Shown one piece after another: positions 28,915 through 41,748 of a stretch of DNA of 64,000 bases. The notes beneath the pieces were generated by a model. The model was not told the DNA's origin. It saw nothing but the letters and a program-made list of their open reading frames with translations, and did no database searches. Source of the DNA: Monoplex corrugatus (lineage: Eukaryota > Mollusca > Gastropoda > Littorinimorpha > Ranellidae); NCBI GenBank assembly GCA_030674185.1, contig JAPXFY010000023.1:16134686-16198685 (forward strand). Reading direction: 5' to 3'. Within the stretch, counting starts at the first letter, position 1. Each line of letters starts with the position of its first letter. The translations under genes were made by a program, and so were the position numbers.

Positions 28915-29935
28915 AGTGTCATATGATGGGATGTGTGGGTTTGGAGCTGCGGGGAGTATTACGTGTTCAAACGTGTGAGGATGGGCGTGTGGGAAATATG
29001 TGACGGGATGTATGATGATGGGAGTTTATGGAGTATTATGTAATAGTTTCAGGGAGCATTATGTGATGAGATGTGTGTGTGGCCATGTTGGGAGTCTATA
29101 TATGATGGGACTGTGGGAAGTATTATGTAACGGGGCCTGTGAGAAGTATTATGTAATGGGGCCTGTGAGGAGTATTATGTGATGGGACCTTTGAGGAATG
29201 TTATATTATGGGACTTGTGGGAGTATTATGTAATGGGGCCTGTGAGGAGTATTAAGTGATGGGACCTGTGAGGAGTATTATGTGATGTGACCTGTGAGGA
29301 GTATTATGTGATCTGACCTGTGGGGAGTATTATGTGATGTGACCTGTGGGAGTATATGTGATGTGACTTGGAAGTATATGTGATGTGACCTGTGGGGAGT
29401 ATTATGTGATGTGACCTGTGGGAGTACATGTGATGTGACTGTGGAAGTATTATGTGATGTGACCTGTGGGAGTATTATTGATGTGACCTGTGAGGAGTAT
29501 TATGTGATGTGACCTGTGGGAAGTATGTGACCTGTGGGAAGTATTATGTGATGTGACCTGTGAGGAGTATTATGTGATGTGACCTGTGGGGAGTATTATG
29601 TGATGTGACATGTGGGGAGTGTTATATGATGAGACCTATAGGGAGTATTATGTGATGGAACTTGTGAGGAGTGTTATGTGATGTGACCTGTGAGGAGTAT
29701 TATGTGATGGGACCTGTGGGGAGTATTATGTGATGGGACCTGTGGGGAGTGTTATGTGATGGAATCTGTAGGGAGTATTATATGATGTGACCTGTGAGGA
29801 GTATTATGTGATGTGACCTGTGGGGAGTATTATGTGATGGGACCTGTGGGGAGTATTATGTCTTAAGACTTGTGGGGAGTATTATGTGATTGGAATGTCC
29901 AGAGTATTGTGTAATCAGACTTGAGGATAGGCAGG
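28915..29935. repeat. Satellite zone 1, about 26-bp units
   Basis: The unit is approximately GGGAGTATTATGTGATGTGACCTGTG. The first 200 bp are diverged, and homogeneity rises toward 29.3-29.9 kb. It shares GGGAGTATTATGTGATG with zone 3. Confidence 0.9.
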
Positions 29936-30601
29936 GAGTATGAAGTGTTGGGATTTGTGGGGATTGTTGTGTGGAGGGATGGGTTGGGAGTATAAAGTGT
30001 TGGGATGTGTGGGAATTGTTGTGTGGAGGGATAGGCAGGGAGTATTAAGTGTTTGGATGTGTGGGGATTGTTGTGTGGAGGGATGGGCAGGGAGTATGAA
30101 GTGTTGGGATGTGTGGCGGATTGTTGTGTGGAGGGATAGGCAGGGAGTATTAAGTGTTGGGATGTGTGGGGATTGTTGTGTGGAGGGATGGGTAGGGAGT
30201 ATTAAGTGTTGGGATGTGTGGCGGATTGTTGTGTGGAGGGATGGTTAGGGAGTATTAAGTGTTGGGATGTGTGTTGTTGTGTGGAGGGATAGACAGGGAG
30301 TATTAAGTGTTGGGATGTGTGGGGATTGTTGTGTGGAGGGATGGTAGGGAGTATGAAGTGTTGGGATGTGTGGCGGATTGTTGTGTGGAGGGATGGGTAG
30401 GGAGTATTAAGTGTTGGGATGTGTGTTGATTGTTGTGTGGAGGGATGGGTAGGGAGTATTAAGTTTTGGGATGTGTGGGGATTGTAGTGTGGAGGGATGG
30501 TTAGGGAGTATTAAGTGTTGGGATGTGTGGGATTGTAGTGTGGAGGGATGGGTAGGGAGTATTAAGTGTTGGGATGTGTGTTGATTGTAGTGTGGAGGGA
30601 T
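29936..30601. repeat. Satellite zone 2, left part, about 52-bp units
   Basis: The unit starts GTTGGGATGTGTGGGGATTG, then TTGTGTGGAGGGATGGGTAG and GGAGTATTAAGT. Interrupted by an L2-like LINE, the array resumes at 32168. Confidence 0.92.
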
Positions 30602-30742
30602 AATAATAATAATTAATAATAATAATTACAATATTTGTATAGCGCAAAATCTTGATAAAATCAAATCTAAGCGCTGAAGCAGACACACACGCACGCACGC
30701 ACGCACGCACGCACGCGCGCGCACGCGCGCACGCACGCACAC

Positions 30743-30778
<36 letters not shown>

Positions 30779-32167
30779 ACACACACACACACCCACACAC
30801 ACGCATGGCTATAAATGGGGAGAAAGAATAAAAGCAATAAAAGCAAGAATAAAAGCAATGGAAAATTATAGAGAGCATAGCATATACAATTATATATTAT
30901 AACCATGTGATTCCCCTCCGAGCGGAGACAGGCTGCAGAGGGGGGGGGGGGGGGGGGTTGAGTGAGATTAGGATTTTATGCGGAGGAGAAAAGGTGAGTT
31001 TTGAGAGCGGACTTGAAGGAGACAAAAGTAGGTTGCTGACGGACTGAGAGAGGAAGTTTGTTCCAGGAGAGTGGACCAGAAACAGAGAAGGCTCGTGGAC
31101 CATAGGTATTGAGCTTAGTGCGTGGAAAGCGAAAAGTCAGAGGATCGGAGGCAGAGCGGAGGGTACATGAGGGAACATAGATATCAAGTAGGCTTGACAG
31201 GTAATCGGGGGCTGCGTTATTGAGGCTTTTGTAGCACATGGTGTCTAGTTTGTACTGTATGCGCTTTGATACAGGGAGCCAGTGAAGTTGTGCCAGGAGA
31301 GGAGATATGTGGTCAGCTTTTTTCTTTTTGAGTACAAGGCGTACAGCATTGTTTTGAATGCGCTGTAGGATGTGAATGGTGGAGGCAGGAAGACCAGACA
31401 GGAGTGAATTGCAATAGTCAATGCGAGACATTATGAAGGAGAGAACGAGTTTTGCAGTTGTTTCGACAGAGAGATACTTCCTGATCACCTTATACGATGG
31501 AGATGATAGTAGCAAGATCTGGCAGTTTGAGAAACAAAGTTGTTCATGGAGAGGGTAGAGTCAATGCAGACACCAAGGTTTTTAGCTGAATCAGAAATTG
31601 GGACTGATGTGTTACATAATGGGAGAGAAAGAGGAGGCAGCTGAGAAAGTTTCTGACAGGTGCCAATGAGGATAGCTTCTGTCTTGTCGTCATTAAGCTG
31701 AAGTTTGTTGAACGTCATCCAGTTCTTAATGTCCGAGTAACACTCAGTGGTGCGAGTCAACAGGCGCTGTATATTATCAGGTGAGTCACTGTCTTGAAGT
31801 TGGGTGTCATCAGCATAGAAGTGGCGTTTTATAGAGTGGGAGTTGATGATGGTGGACAGGGGAGGAGGTGTAAAGAGTGAAAAGAACAGGACCAAGGACA
31901 GATCCTTGTGGAACACCACAGGTCAGGTATGCAGGTTGAGAGTAAGTGCCATTGATGAGAACAGTTTGTTTTCTGTTTGATAAATACGAAGTGAAAAAGG
32001 AGAGAGCAATGTCAGAGATGCCAAAAGTATGATGAAGTCTAGAAAGGAGAATACCATGGTCAATGGTATCGAAGGCTGCAGACAGATCAAGGAGTGTGAG
32101 GAGAGAGACTTTGCCAGTATCAGTTGCAAGGAGGAGATTGTTGAGAATGTGTAGTAGGGCAGTTTCA
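30602..32167 (-). mobile_element. L2-like LINE, 5'-truncated copy 1, inside the satellite
   Basis: 3' end on the left: (TAA)n, TTTGTATAGCGCAAAATCTTG, an (AC)n/(GCAC)n tract, then ORF2 on the minus strand. Recognisable RT blocks include [29 protein letters not shown] and [18 protein letters not shown], ending KTHLFSSA near 30976. The coding region has small indels at about 31487 and 31865. It reaches further 5' than copy 2 (to about 32167) and is nearly identical to it. Confidence 0.9.
30976..31919 (-). pseudogene. L2-like LINE ORF2 fragment (copy 1)
   Basis: Two overlapping frames (31919-31485 and 31515-30976) cover the RT from the FADD-type motif HFYADDTQ to the C-terminus. A missing base in CTGATCACC near 31485 (copy 2 has CTGATCAGCC) causes the frame change. 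Confidence 0.88.
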
Positions 32168-33150
32168 GTGTTGGGATGTGTGGGGATTGTTGTGTGGAGG
32201 GATAGGCAGGGAGTATTAAGTTTTGGGATGTGTGGGGATTGTTGTGTGGAGGGATGGGTAGGGAGTATTAAGTGTTGGGATGTGTAGGGATTGTAGTGTG
32301 GAGGGATGGGTAGGGAGTATTATGTGTTGGGATGTGTGTGGGATTGTTGTGTGGAGGGATGGTTAGGAGTATTAAGTGTTGGGATGTGTGTGGATTGTAG
32401 TGTGGAGGGATGGTTAGGGAGTGTTAAGTGTTGGGATGTGTGTGGATTGTAGTGTGGAGGGATGGTTAGGGAGTATTAAGTGTTGGGATGTGTGGGGATT
32501 GTAGTGTGGAGGGGTGGTTAGGGAGTATTAAGTGTTGGGATGTGTGGGGATTGTTGTGTGGAGGGGTGGTTAGGGAGTATGAAGTGTTGGGATGTGTGGT
32601 GATTGTAGTGTGGAAGGATGGTTAGGGAGTATAAAGTGTTGGGATGTGTGGTGATTGTAGTGTGGAGGGGTGGTTAGGGAGTATAAAGTGTTGGGATGTG
32701 TGGTGATTGTAGTGTGGAGGGATGGTTAGGGAGTATAAAGTGTTGGGATGTGTGGGGATTGTTGTGTGGAGGGATGGTTAGGGAGTATAAAGTGTTGGGA
32801 TGTGTGGGGATTGTAGTGTGGAGGGATGGGTAGGGAGTATAAAGTGTTGGGATGTGTGGGGATTGTAGTGTGGAGGGATGGGTAGGGAGTATAAAGTGTT
32901 GGGATGTGTGGCGGATTGTTGTGTGGAGGGGTGGGTAGGGAGTATTAAGTGTTGGATGTGTGTTGATTGTTGTGTGGAGGGATGGGTAGGGAGTATTAAG
33001 TGTTGGGATGTGTGGGGATTGTTGTGTGGAGGGATGGTTGGGGAGTATTAAGTGTTGGGATGTGGGTTGGATTGTAGTGTGGAGGGATGTGTAGGGAGTA
33101 TAAAGTCTTGGGATGTGTGGGAATTGTGTGGAGGGATGGGTAGGGAGTAT
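32168..33150. repeat. Satellite zone 2, right part, about 52-bp units
   Basis: Same unit as 29936-30601, with local homogenised variants such as GGATGGTTAGGGAGTATAAAG at 32.6-32.9 kb. Confidence 0.92.
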
Positions 33151-36100
33151 TATGTGATGGGCCGTGTGGTGATGTGGGTGTGTGGAGTATTAAGTGTTGG
33201 GATGTGTGGGGATTGTTGTGTGGAGGGATGGTTAGGGAGTATTAAGTGTTGGGATGTGTGGGGATCGTTGTGTGGAGGGATGGTTAGGGAGTATTAAGTG
33301 TTGGGATGTGTGGGGATTGTTGTGTGGAGGGATGGGTAGGGAGTATTATGTGATGGGCCGTGTGGTGATGTGGGTGTGGGGAGTAGAAGTGTTGGGATGT
33401 GTTGGGAGCGTTGTGTGGAGGGATGGGTGGGGAGTGTTATGTGATGGGCCATGAGGTGATGTGGTGTGGGGAATATTATGTGAGTGGCCGTGTGGTGATG
33501 TGGTGTGGGGAGTATTATGTGATGGGTCATGTGGTGATGTGGTGTGGGGAGTATTATGTGATGGGCCATGTAGTGATGTGGTTGTGGAGTATTATGTGAT
33601 GGGCCATGTGGTGATGTGGTGTAGGGAGTATTATGTGATGGGCCGTGTGGTGATGTGGTGTAGGGAGTATTATGTGATGGGCCATGTAGTGATGTGGTGT
33701 AGGGAGTATTACGTGATGGGCCATGTGGTGATGTGGTGTGGGGAGTATTATGTGATGGGCCATGTAGTGATGTGGTGTGGGGAGTATTATGTGATGGGCC
33801 ATGTAGTGATGTGATGTAGGGAGTATTATGTGATGGGCCATGTGGTGATGTGGTGTGGGGAGTATTATGTGATGGGCCATGTGGTGATGTGGTGTAGGGA
33901 GTATTATGTGATGGGCCATGTAGTGATGTGGTGTAGGGAGTATTATGTGATGGGCCATGTGGTGATGTGGTGTAGGGAGTATTATGTGATGGCCATGTGG
34001 TGATGTTGGTGTGGGGAGTATTATGTGATGGGGCATGTGGTGATGTGGGTGTGGGAGTATTATGTGATGGGCCATGTGGTGATGTGGTGTGGGAAGTATT
34101 ATGTGATGGGCCATGTGGTGATGTGGGTGTGGGAGTATTATGTGATGGTCCATGTGGTGATGTGGGTGTGGGGAGTATTACGTGATGGTCCATGTGGTGA
34201 TGTTGGTGTGGGGAGTTTACGTGATGGGGCATGTGGTGATGTGGGTGTCGGGAGTATTATGTGATAGGCCATGTGGTGATGTGGTGTATTATGTGATAGG
34301 CCATGTGGTGATGTGGTGTAGGGAGTATTATGTGATGGGCCATGTGGTGATGTGGTGTGGAGAGTATTATGTGATGGGCCATGTAGTGATGTGGTGTAGG
34401 GAGTATTATGTGATGGGCCATGTAGTGAGTGGTGTGTGGTGTATTATGTGATGGGCCATGTAGTGATGTGGTGTGTGGTGTATTATGTGATGGGCCATGT
34501 AGTGATGTGGTGTAGGGAGTATTATGTGATGGGCCATGTGGTTGGTGGTGTAGGGAGTATTATGTGATGGCCATGTGGTGATGTGGGTGTGGGGAGTATT
34601 ATGTGATAGGCCATGTAGTGATGTGGTGGGGGAGTATTACGTGATGGGCCATGTGTGATTCGGTGTGTGGAGTATTATGTGATGGCCATGTGGTGATGTG
34701 GTGTGGGGAGTATTATGTGATGGGCCATGTGTGATGTGTGTGTGGAGTATTAAGTGATGGGCCGTGTGGTGATGTGGGTGTGTGAGTATTACGTGATGGG
34801 CCATGTGGTGTGTGGAGTATTACGTGATGGGCCATGTGGTGTGTGGAGTATTACGTGATGTGCCATGTGGTGTGTGGAGTATTACGTGATGTGCCATGTG
34901 GTGTGTGGAGTATTACGTGATGGGCCATGTGGTGTGTGGTGTAATATGCCTGGTTGAGTATAGCAGCCATGTGGTGTGTGGAGTATTACGTGATGTGCCA
35001 TGTGGTGTGTGGAGTATTACGTGATGGGCCATGTAGTGATGTGGTGTAGGGAGTATTATGTGATGGGCCATGTAGTGATGTGGTGTGTGGTGTATTATGT
35101 GATGGGCCATGTAGTGATGTGGTGTGTGGTGTATTATGTGATGGGCCATGTAGTGATGTGGTGTAGGGATATTATGTGATGGGCCATGTGGTTGGTGGTG
35201 TAGGGAGTATTATGTGATGGCCATGTGGTGATGTGGGTGTGGGGAGTATTATGTGATAGGCCGTGTGGTGATGTGGTGTAGGGAGTATTATGTGATGGGC
35301 CATGTGGTGATGTGGTGTGTGGAGTATTATTGATGGGCCATGTGGTGATGTGGTGTGGGAGTATTACGTGATGGGCCATGTGGTGATGTGTGGGAGTATT
35401 ACGTGATGGGGCATGCGGTGATGTGGGTGTGGGAGTATTATGTGATGGGCCATGTGGTGATGTGGGTATGGGGAGTATTACGTGATGGGGCATGTGGTGA
35501 TGTGGGTGTAGGCAGTATTACGTGATGGGGCATGTGGTGATGTGGGTGTGGGGAGTATTATGTGATGGGCCATGTGGTGATGTGGTGTATTATGTGATGG
35601 GCCATGTGGTGATGTGGTGTATGGAGTATTATGTGATGGGCCATGTGGTGATGTGGGTGTAGGGAGTATTATGTAATAGGTCATGTGGTGATGTGGGTGT
35701 GGAAGTATTATGTGATATGCCATGTGGTATGTGGGTGTGTGGAGTATTATGTGATGGGCCATGTGGTGATGTGGGTGTGGGGAGTATTATGTGATGGGCC
35801 ATGTACTGATGTAGTGATGTGGTGTAGGGAGTATTATGTGATGGGCCATGTGGTGATGTGGGTGTAGGGAGTATTATGTGATGGCCATGTAGTGATGTGG
35901 TGTGGGGAGTATTATGTGATGGGCCATGTGGTGATGTGGGTGTGGGAGTATTATGTGCTGGGCCATGTGGGTGTGTGGAGTATTATGTGATGGGCCACGT
36001 GGTGATGTGTGTGTAGGGAGTATTATGTGATGGGCCATGTGGTGATGTGGGTGTGCAGAGTATTCTGTGATGGGCCATGTGGTGATGTGGGTGTGGGGAG

Positions 36101-37688
36101 TATTATATGATGGACCATGTGGTGATGTTGTGTGGGGAGTATTTCGTGATGGGCCATGTGGTGATGTGGGTGTGGGGGAGTATTATATGATGGACCATGT
36201 GGTGTGGGGAGTATTACGTGATGGGCCATGTGGTGATGTGGGTGTGGGGAGTATTATGTGATGGGTCATGTGGTGATGTGGGGTGGGGAGTATTATGTGA
36301 TGGGCCATGCGGTGATGTGGTGTAGGGGAGTATTATGTGATGGGCCATGTGGTGATGTGGTGTGGGGAGTATTATGTGATGGGCCATGTGGTGATGTGGG
36401 TGTGGGGATTATTATGTGATGGGCCATGTGGTGATGTGGTGTGGGAAGTATTACGTGATGGGCCATGTGGTGATGTGGGTGTGGGGAGTATTACGTGATG
36501 GGCCATGTGGTGATGTGGGTGTGTGGAGTATTATGTGATGGGCCTTGTGGTGATGTGGGTGTGGGGAGTATTATGTGATGGGCTATGTGGTGATGTGGGA
36601 GTGGGATTATTATGTGATGGGCCATGTGGTGATGTGTGTGTGGTGTATTATGTGATGGGCCATGTGGTGATGTGGGTGTGGGGAGTATTATGTGATGGGC
36701 CATGTGGTGATGTGGGTGTGGGGAGTATTATGTGATGGGCCATGTGTGATGTGGGTGTGGGGAGTATTACGTGATGGGCCATGTGGATGTGGGGAGTATT
36801 ATGTGATGGGCCATGTGGGTGTGGGGAGTATTATGTGATGGGCCATGTGGTGATGTGGGTGTGGGGAGTATTATGTGATGGGCCGTGTGGTGATGTGGGG
36901 TGGGGAGTATTACGTGATGGGCCATGTGGTGATGTGGTGTGGGGAGTATTACGTGATGGGCCATGTGAAGATGTGGTGTGGGGAGTATTATGTGATGGCT
37001 GTGTGGTGATGTGGGTGTGGGGAATATTATGTGATGGCCGTGTGTGATATGGTGTGGGAGATATGTGATGGGCCAGTGTGATGTGGTGTGGGGATATATG
37101 TGATGGGCATTGGAATGTGGTGTAGGGAGTATTAGGTGATGGGCCATGTGGTGATGTAGGTGTAGGGAGTATTATGTGATGGGCCATGTGTGATGTGGGT
37201 GTGGGGAGTATTATGTGATGGGCCATGTGGTGATGTGGGTGTGGGGAGTATTACGTGATGGGCCATGTGGTGATGTGGGTGTAGGGAGTATTACGTGATG
37301 GGCCATGTGGTGATGTGGGTGTGGGGAGTATTATGTGATGGGCCATGTGGTGATGTGGGTGTGGGGAGTATTATGTGATGGACCATGTGGTGATGTGGTG
37401 TAGGGAGTATTACGTGATGGGCCATGTGGTGATGTGGGTGTGGGGAGTATTATGTGATGGGCCATGTGGTGATGTGGGTGTGGGGAGTATTACGTGATGG
37501 GCCATTTGGTGATGTGGGTGTGGGGATTATTATGTGATGGGCCATGTGTTGATGTGGGTGTGGGGAGTATTATGTGATGGGCCATGTGGTGATGTGGATG
37601 TGGGGAGTATTACGTGATGGTCCATGTGGTGATGTGGGTGTGGGGAGTATTATGTGATGGGCCATGTGGAGATGTGGGTGTGGGGCAT
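33150..37688. repeat. Satellite zone 3, about 39-40-bp units, >100 copies
   Basis: The unit is GATGGGCCATGTGGTGATGT followed by GGTGTAGGGAGTATTATGT. Zone 2-type units are interspersed at 33.2-33.4 kb, so the transition is gradual. Long His/Pro-rich and Val/Met-rich frames on the two strands are by-products of the repeat. Confidence 0.95.
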
Positions 37689-38165
37689 AGTCTATGATGG
37701 ACAGACAGCTGAGGCTTTGTGCATTGACTGGGGGGGGGGGGGGAAGGGGAGGGGAGGGGGACTTTCCGTCATGTGAGACGAGTTTATACAGAATAGCTAC
37801 TTGTGTTGTGATTCAGACCTTCGATTATGTATTCATTTACTTTATATGTATGTTATTATTTTTTTTATTTTTGAAGATAAGTAACGCCGATACACATACG
37901 TATTCATGTTCGTTCGTTCTTTGATTTAACGTCTTTTCGCTATAAGTGATATTAGACGGATACGTATTCATTTACTTTATATATATGTTCCTTTTTTGAA
38001 GATAAGATACACAGATACACATATCATTTACATGTAATCAAGATTATTCCAATGATAGACTGATACAATACCAGCGTAAAATACAGACTAGATAAAACAG
38101 AGATTAGGTAGGGCCTCAGGACCTGGCCAGGTCATGGGTTTATGTGCATGCTTAAGGCTTGTGAT
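37688..38165. repeat. Dispersed repeat, second copy of 21420-21765
   Basis: Begins at the exact right edge of the satellite. Within it a stretch of about 100 bp (TACGTATTCATTTACTTTAT... GATACACAT) is duplicated, with the 37912-37958 retroposon tail at the junction. Confidence 0.7.
37912..37958 (-). repeat. GACGTTAAA-type retroposon tail
   Basis: Minus strand CCGTCTAATATCACTTATAG then CGAAAAGACGTTAAATCAAA and GAACGAAC. Same family as 38936, 54358 and 55618. Confidence 0.65.
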
Positions 38166-38547
38166 AAAATATGTTGATAATGGAGTAAGGTGTGATGGGG
38201 TAAGTGCGTAGGAGTGGGTATGTGGAGTGTTATGGGTTGGGATATGTGGGGAATACTATTTGATAAAATCTGTGGAGAGTATTATGCGAGGGAAGTGTGA
38301 GGACCCGGGGCTGTGGGGAGTATTATTTATTAGACAGGACAGCGACAGTCACGCCAAAAACAGCTTTGATATATAACATTTCATGCATAAATGAACATTC
38401 CCAGATTTGTTAAAAACCGTACATAAAAGAAAACACCTTTGACCTCGCATATCTGTTCATGTTCCTGCCTTTGACATTTACTGTGTTTCACCGGCTTCTA
38501 ATGGACAAGCCCTCGTGCTGTGATGGACCATTAACTTCATGAAGTAA
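38166..38547. other. No recognised feature
   Basis: A few diverged GGAGTATTAT-like satellite units up to about 38330, then ordinary sequence. Confidence 0.4.
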
Positions 38548-38618
38548 CAGTTTTACTCCCTCATCCTGTCCACCAGCTTCCAACAGGAAAAGATAGGGTG
38601 AGGCTATGGAAGTGTTAA
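38548..38618. repeat. Palindromic mini-element, copy 3 (diverged)
   Basis: TTTTACTCCCTCATCCTGTCCACCAGC pairs imperfectly with AAGATAGGGTGAGGCTATGGAAGTGTTAAG. It matches the arms of the copies at 2473 and 15089. Confidence 0.5.
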
Positions 38619-38774
38619 GTGTATCAAGAACAAGGGGACTGAAGTGTTATGTCTCACGCAGTGTTGACATTCATGGTGAGTTGGGCTGTTGTTTATCTCC
38701 TCGCTGTTCGCTCTTCTCTCTTTCACTTCACTTCTCTGAGATTTCAAACTGTTCGTACACTGCTTTCACTCCAC

Positions 38775-38846
38775 ACATACAGACACATACTTGAACATTT
38801 ACACGCCCGCGCGCACGCACGTACACACAGACACACACACACACGT

Positions 38847-38880
<34 letters not shown>

Positions 38881-39115
38881 ACGCACGCACGCACGCACGC
38901 GCACACACGCACACACACACACACATACACACACACCGTCTAATATCACTTATAATCAAAAGACGTTAAATCAAAGAACGAACACACACACACACACGCA
39001 CGCATGCACACACACACACACACACACACACGGACACGCACGCACACCACACACACACACACACACACACGCACACACACACACACACACACACACCACA
39101 CACGCACGCACACAC
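38775..39115. repeat. (CA)n compound microsatellites
   Basis: CA/CACG runs at 38800-38935 and 38985-39112 flank a retroposon tail at 38936-38983. Confidence 0.93.
38936..38983 (+). repeat. GACGTTAAA-type retroposon tail between (CA)n tracts
   Basis: CCGTCTAATATCACTTATAA then TCAAAAGACGTTAAATCAAAG and AACGAAC, running directly into (AC)n. Confidence 0.65.
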
Positions 39116-39262
39116 TTCTCTTGTTCGTTAAATTGTTTGATATTACTTTATATGATACAATGCCTTCATGATTTCATAGATTCATTCACCCTAAGACACC
39201 TCTTTTAGCTTATTTATTTATTCATTTTTATTTATTTATTTATTTATCTATTTCATTTTGTT

Positions 39263-39321
39263 TCGTCTAAAAGCACGTATGTGAATAGACGTTAAAAGAA
39301 ATAACGAACACACACACACTT

Positions 39322-39390
<69 letters not shown>

Positions 39391-39438
39391 GCACACAACA
39401 CACACACACACACTCACACACAGACACACACAGACACA

Positions 39439-39518
<80 letters not shown>

Positions 39519-39530
39519 GAAGTCGTACCA
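39263..39530. repeat. Retroposon tail variant followed by (CA)n
   Basis: CGTCTAAAAGCACGTATGTG then AATAGACGTTAAAAGAAATAACGAAC at 39263-39310 leads into more than 200 bp of nearly pure CA. Confidence 0.9.
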
Positions 39531-40230
39531 CTGTAATACATGCAGTTGCTCTTTCTTTTTCTGCAAGACACATTTTCTGTGACATCTGCAGTCGCTCGGT
39601 GCCCTTGACAATTTCTGTAATAATTTGACGTCTTTCCTCACCCGCGGCTTGCCATACTAAGCTCAGGTCTGCTCTCTAGTTATGAAGAAGTATTAGCCTG
39701 TGACCTATGGCTTGCCATACACAGCTCAGTCGTGCAGTATTTACTGCCCTGCAAAAATCATGTCACGGACAGGTTAGCGGGGCAGGGGTGCACGATACAT
39801 ATCAAAGTGCGTGATAAAAGTGTCGGAGCTAAGATGGTTTATACACACCAGCGCTGTTCGTTGTTGAAAGAGCCCGACAAACCGTTTCGACCGTTTCTGT
39901 CCGGTGACTTGGGTCAAGTTTATAGCGATTCAGGAAGACATATTTCCCATAGGTCAGGCTTAAAGCCTAGCTATTATGGTTATAAGCACAGATTAAGTTA
40001 AAGCAGAGCTATTATCGTTGCGGGCACAGGCACGGCTGAACGGGACAGAGATTATCCAGTTTTAGCCCCAGCGTGATAGAAATGGTGAGTTACGGTGGTG
40101 CAGCTCCTTATTTTCTGAGGTTACAGTGACCATGCTTCTGTCTTCTTTTTCTCCTGCTTCTCTTTGTATTTTCTTCTGTTTAAAGTGCAACACCTATTTT
40201 TTTTAAGGAAACAATTTTTAAAATCTTACT
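39531..40230. other. No recognised feature
   Basis: Unique-looking sequence. An 89-codon frame at 39732-40001 has no recognisable motif. Confidence 0.35.
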
Positions 40231-40235
40231 TGAGA

Positions 40236-40452
40236 TAGAGATAGATATAGATAGAGAGAGGGAGAGGGAGGGAGAGAGAGAGAGAGAGGGAGAGAGAGGG
40301 AGAGAGAGGGGGAGGGAGAGAGAGGGAGAGAGAGAGAGGGAGGGAGAGAGAGAGAGAGAGAGAGAGGGGAGAGAGGGAGGGAGAGAGAGGGCGAGAGAGA
40401 GGGAGAGAGAGAGGGAGGGAGAGAGAGGGAGAGAGAGAGAGGAGAGAGAGGT
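40236..40452. repeat. (GA)n/(GGGA)n polypurine tract
   Basis: Over 200 bp of almost only G and A on the plus strand, preceded by (GATA)n. Confidence 0.95.
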
Positions 40453-40539
40453 ATGCTGGTTTCCTACTGGCCAGAGGAAAGCTCTGTGTATATGTGTGTA
40501 TACATGTATACACATACAAACTCCTATACATAATGAGCC

Positions 40540-40682
40540 TGTGCGTGTGTGTGTGTTTGTGTGTGTACGTGTATGTGTGCGTTTGTGTGTGTATGTGTGT
40601 GTGTTCATATGTGTGTACGTGTATGTGTGTATGTTCACATGTGTGTACGTGTATGTGTGTTTGTGTGTGTATGTGTGTGTAG
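40540..40682. repeat. Imperfect (TG)n tract
   Basis: TGTGTGTACGTGTATGTGTG-type repeats. Confidence 0.85.
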
Positions 40683-40867
40683 TCTCATATATTCATAGAC
40701 TAATGTTCTGCAAATGTGGACCACAGACACAGTCCCATGTATGTAGCAAATGCTTAGACTGAAATGGACACATCCAGTGATATGGTCATGTGAGCCCAGT
40801 GAAAATATTTGTACAAGAGTTTCACGTTTTATAAAAATACACTGAAAATAAAATCAGAATTGGGTCT

Positions 40868-40926
40868 AACACACAGACACAGACAAAGACACACACAGAC
40901 ACACACAGACACACCATACACACACA

Positions 40927-41021
<95 letters not shown>
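40868..41021. repeat. (CA)n microsatellite with retroposon-tail variant after it
   Basis: CA run to 41021, then at 41072-41117 CCGTCTAGTAGATGTGAATA and GGCGTTAAAAGAAATAATG, a variant of the tail family. Confidence 0.9.
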
Positions 41022-41392
41022 ACGATTTATCTATCTCTCTATTCATTTGTCCATTCATTTTTAGTCCTTTTTTCCGTCTAGTAGATGTGAATAGGCGTTA
41101 AAAGAAATAATGAATGAACACAGCACGACATATTGAGAAATATTAACAATATTAACAATATCTGTAACGTCGCAGGCCAATGCATAAGTCACCATACCGG
41201 CAACAAACTGTGATGCACAGGGGAATTAATTCCCGGGTTGTGTCATGATTAAGCTCCTTATCTTTGTACCTTACCGTATTAATTTTGTGTTAAAATCAAA
41301 CGCGTTATCTTGGCACTCAGGGTTTTCATGGCGTCCATGTTCTACTTTTGGAACTGAAAGTAAATGATAAATATTACTTGACTGTTTGTACA

Positions 41393-41416
41393 ACACACAC
41401 ACACACACACACATAC

Positions 41417-41493
<77 letters not shown>

Positions 41494-41630
41494 CTAGTTG
41501 CCTATCTCTCTCTCTCTATCTATCTATCTATCATCTATCTATCTATCTATCTACCAGTACATCTTTCTATCTGTCTGTCTATATCTGTCTGTCTCTCTCT
41601 GTGTCTCTGTGTCTCTCTCAGTGGTGCTGT
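41393..41630. repeat. (CA)n followed by (TCTA)n and (TCTG)n
   Basis: CA run at 41393-41491, then CTATCTATCTAT and CTGTCTGTCT blocks to about 41625. Confidence 0.93.
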
Positions 41631-41748
41631 ATATAAATGCGGCACTCGATCATGGTAGCTTTGTAAATAAGTGGGGTATATTTAATCAGGGTGGTATTAC
41701 AAATAAATGGTAAAAATTACACAGATGGCACTGTAGGTAAGCGAGGCA

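Noticed and set aside
33294..34232. His/Pro/Thr-rich frame of 312 codons and its opposite-strand partners
   Set aside because: Translation of the 39-bp satellite. Similar frames appear on both strands all along the array.
38649..38969. Thr/His-rich frames in (CA)n tracts
   Set aside because: Dinucleotide repeats translate as Thr-His or Cys-Val in every long run. All such frames in the window were discarded.
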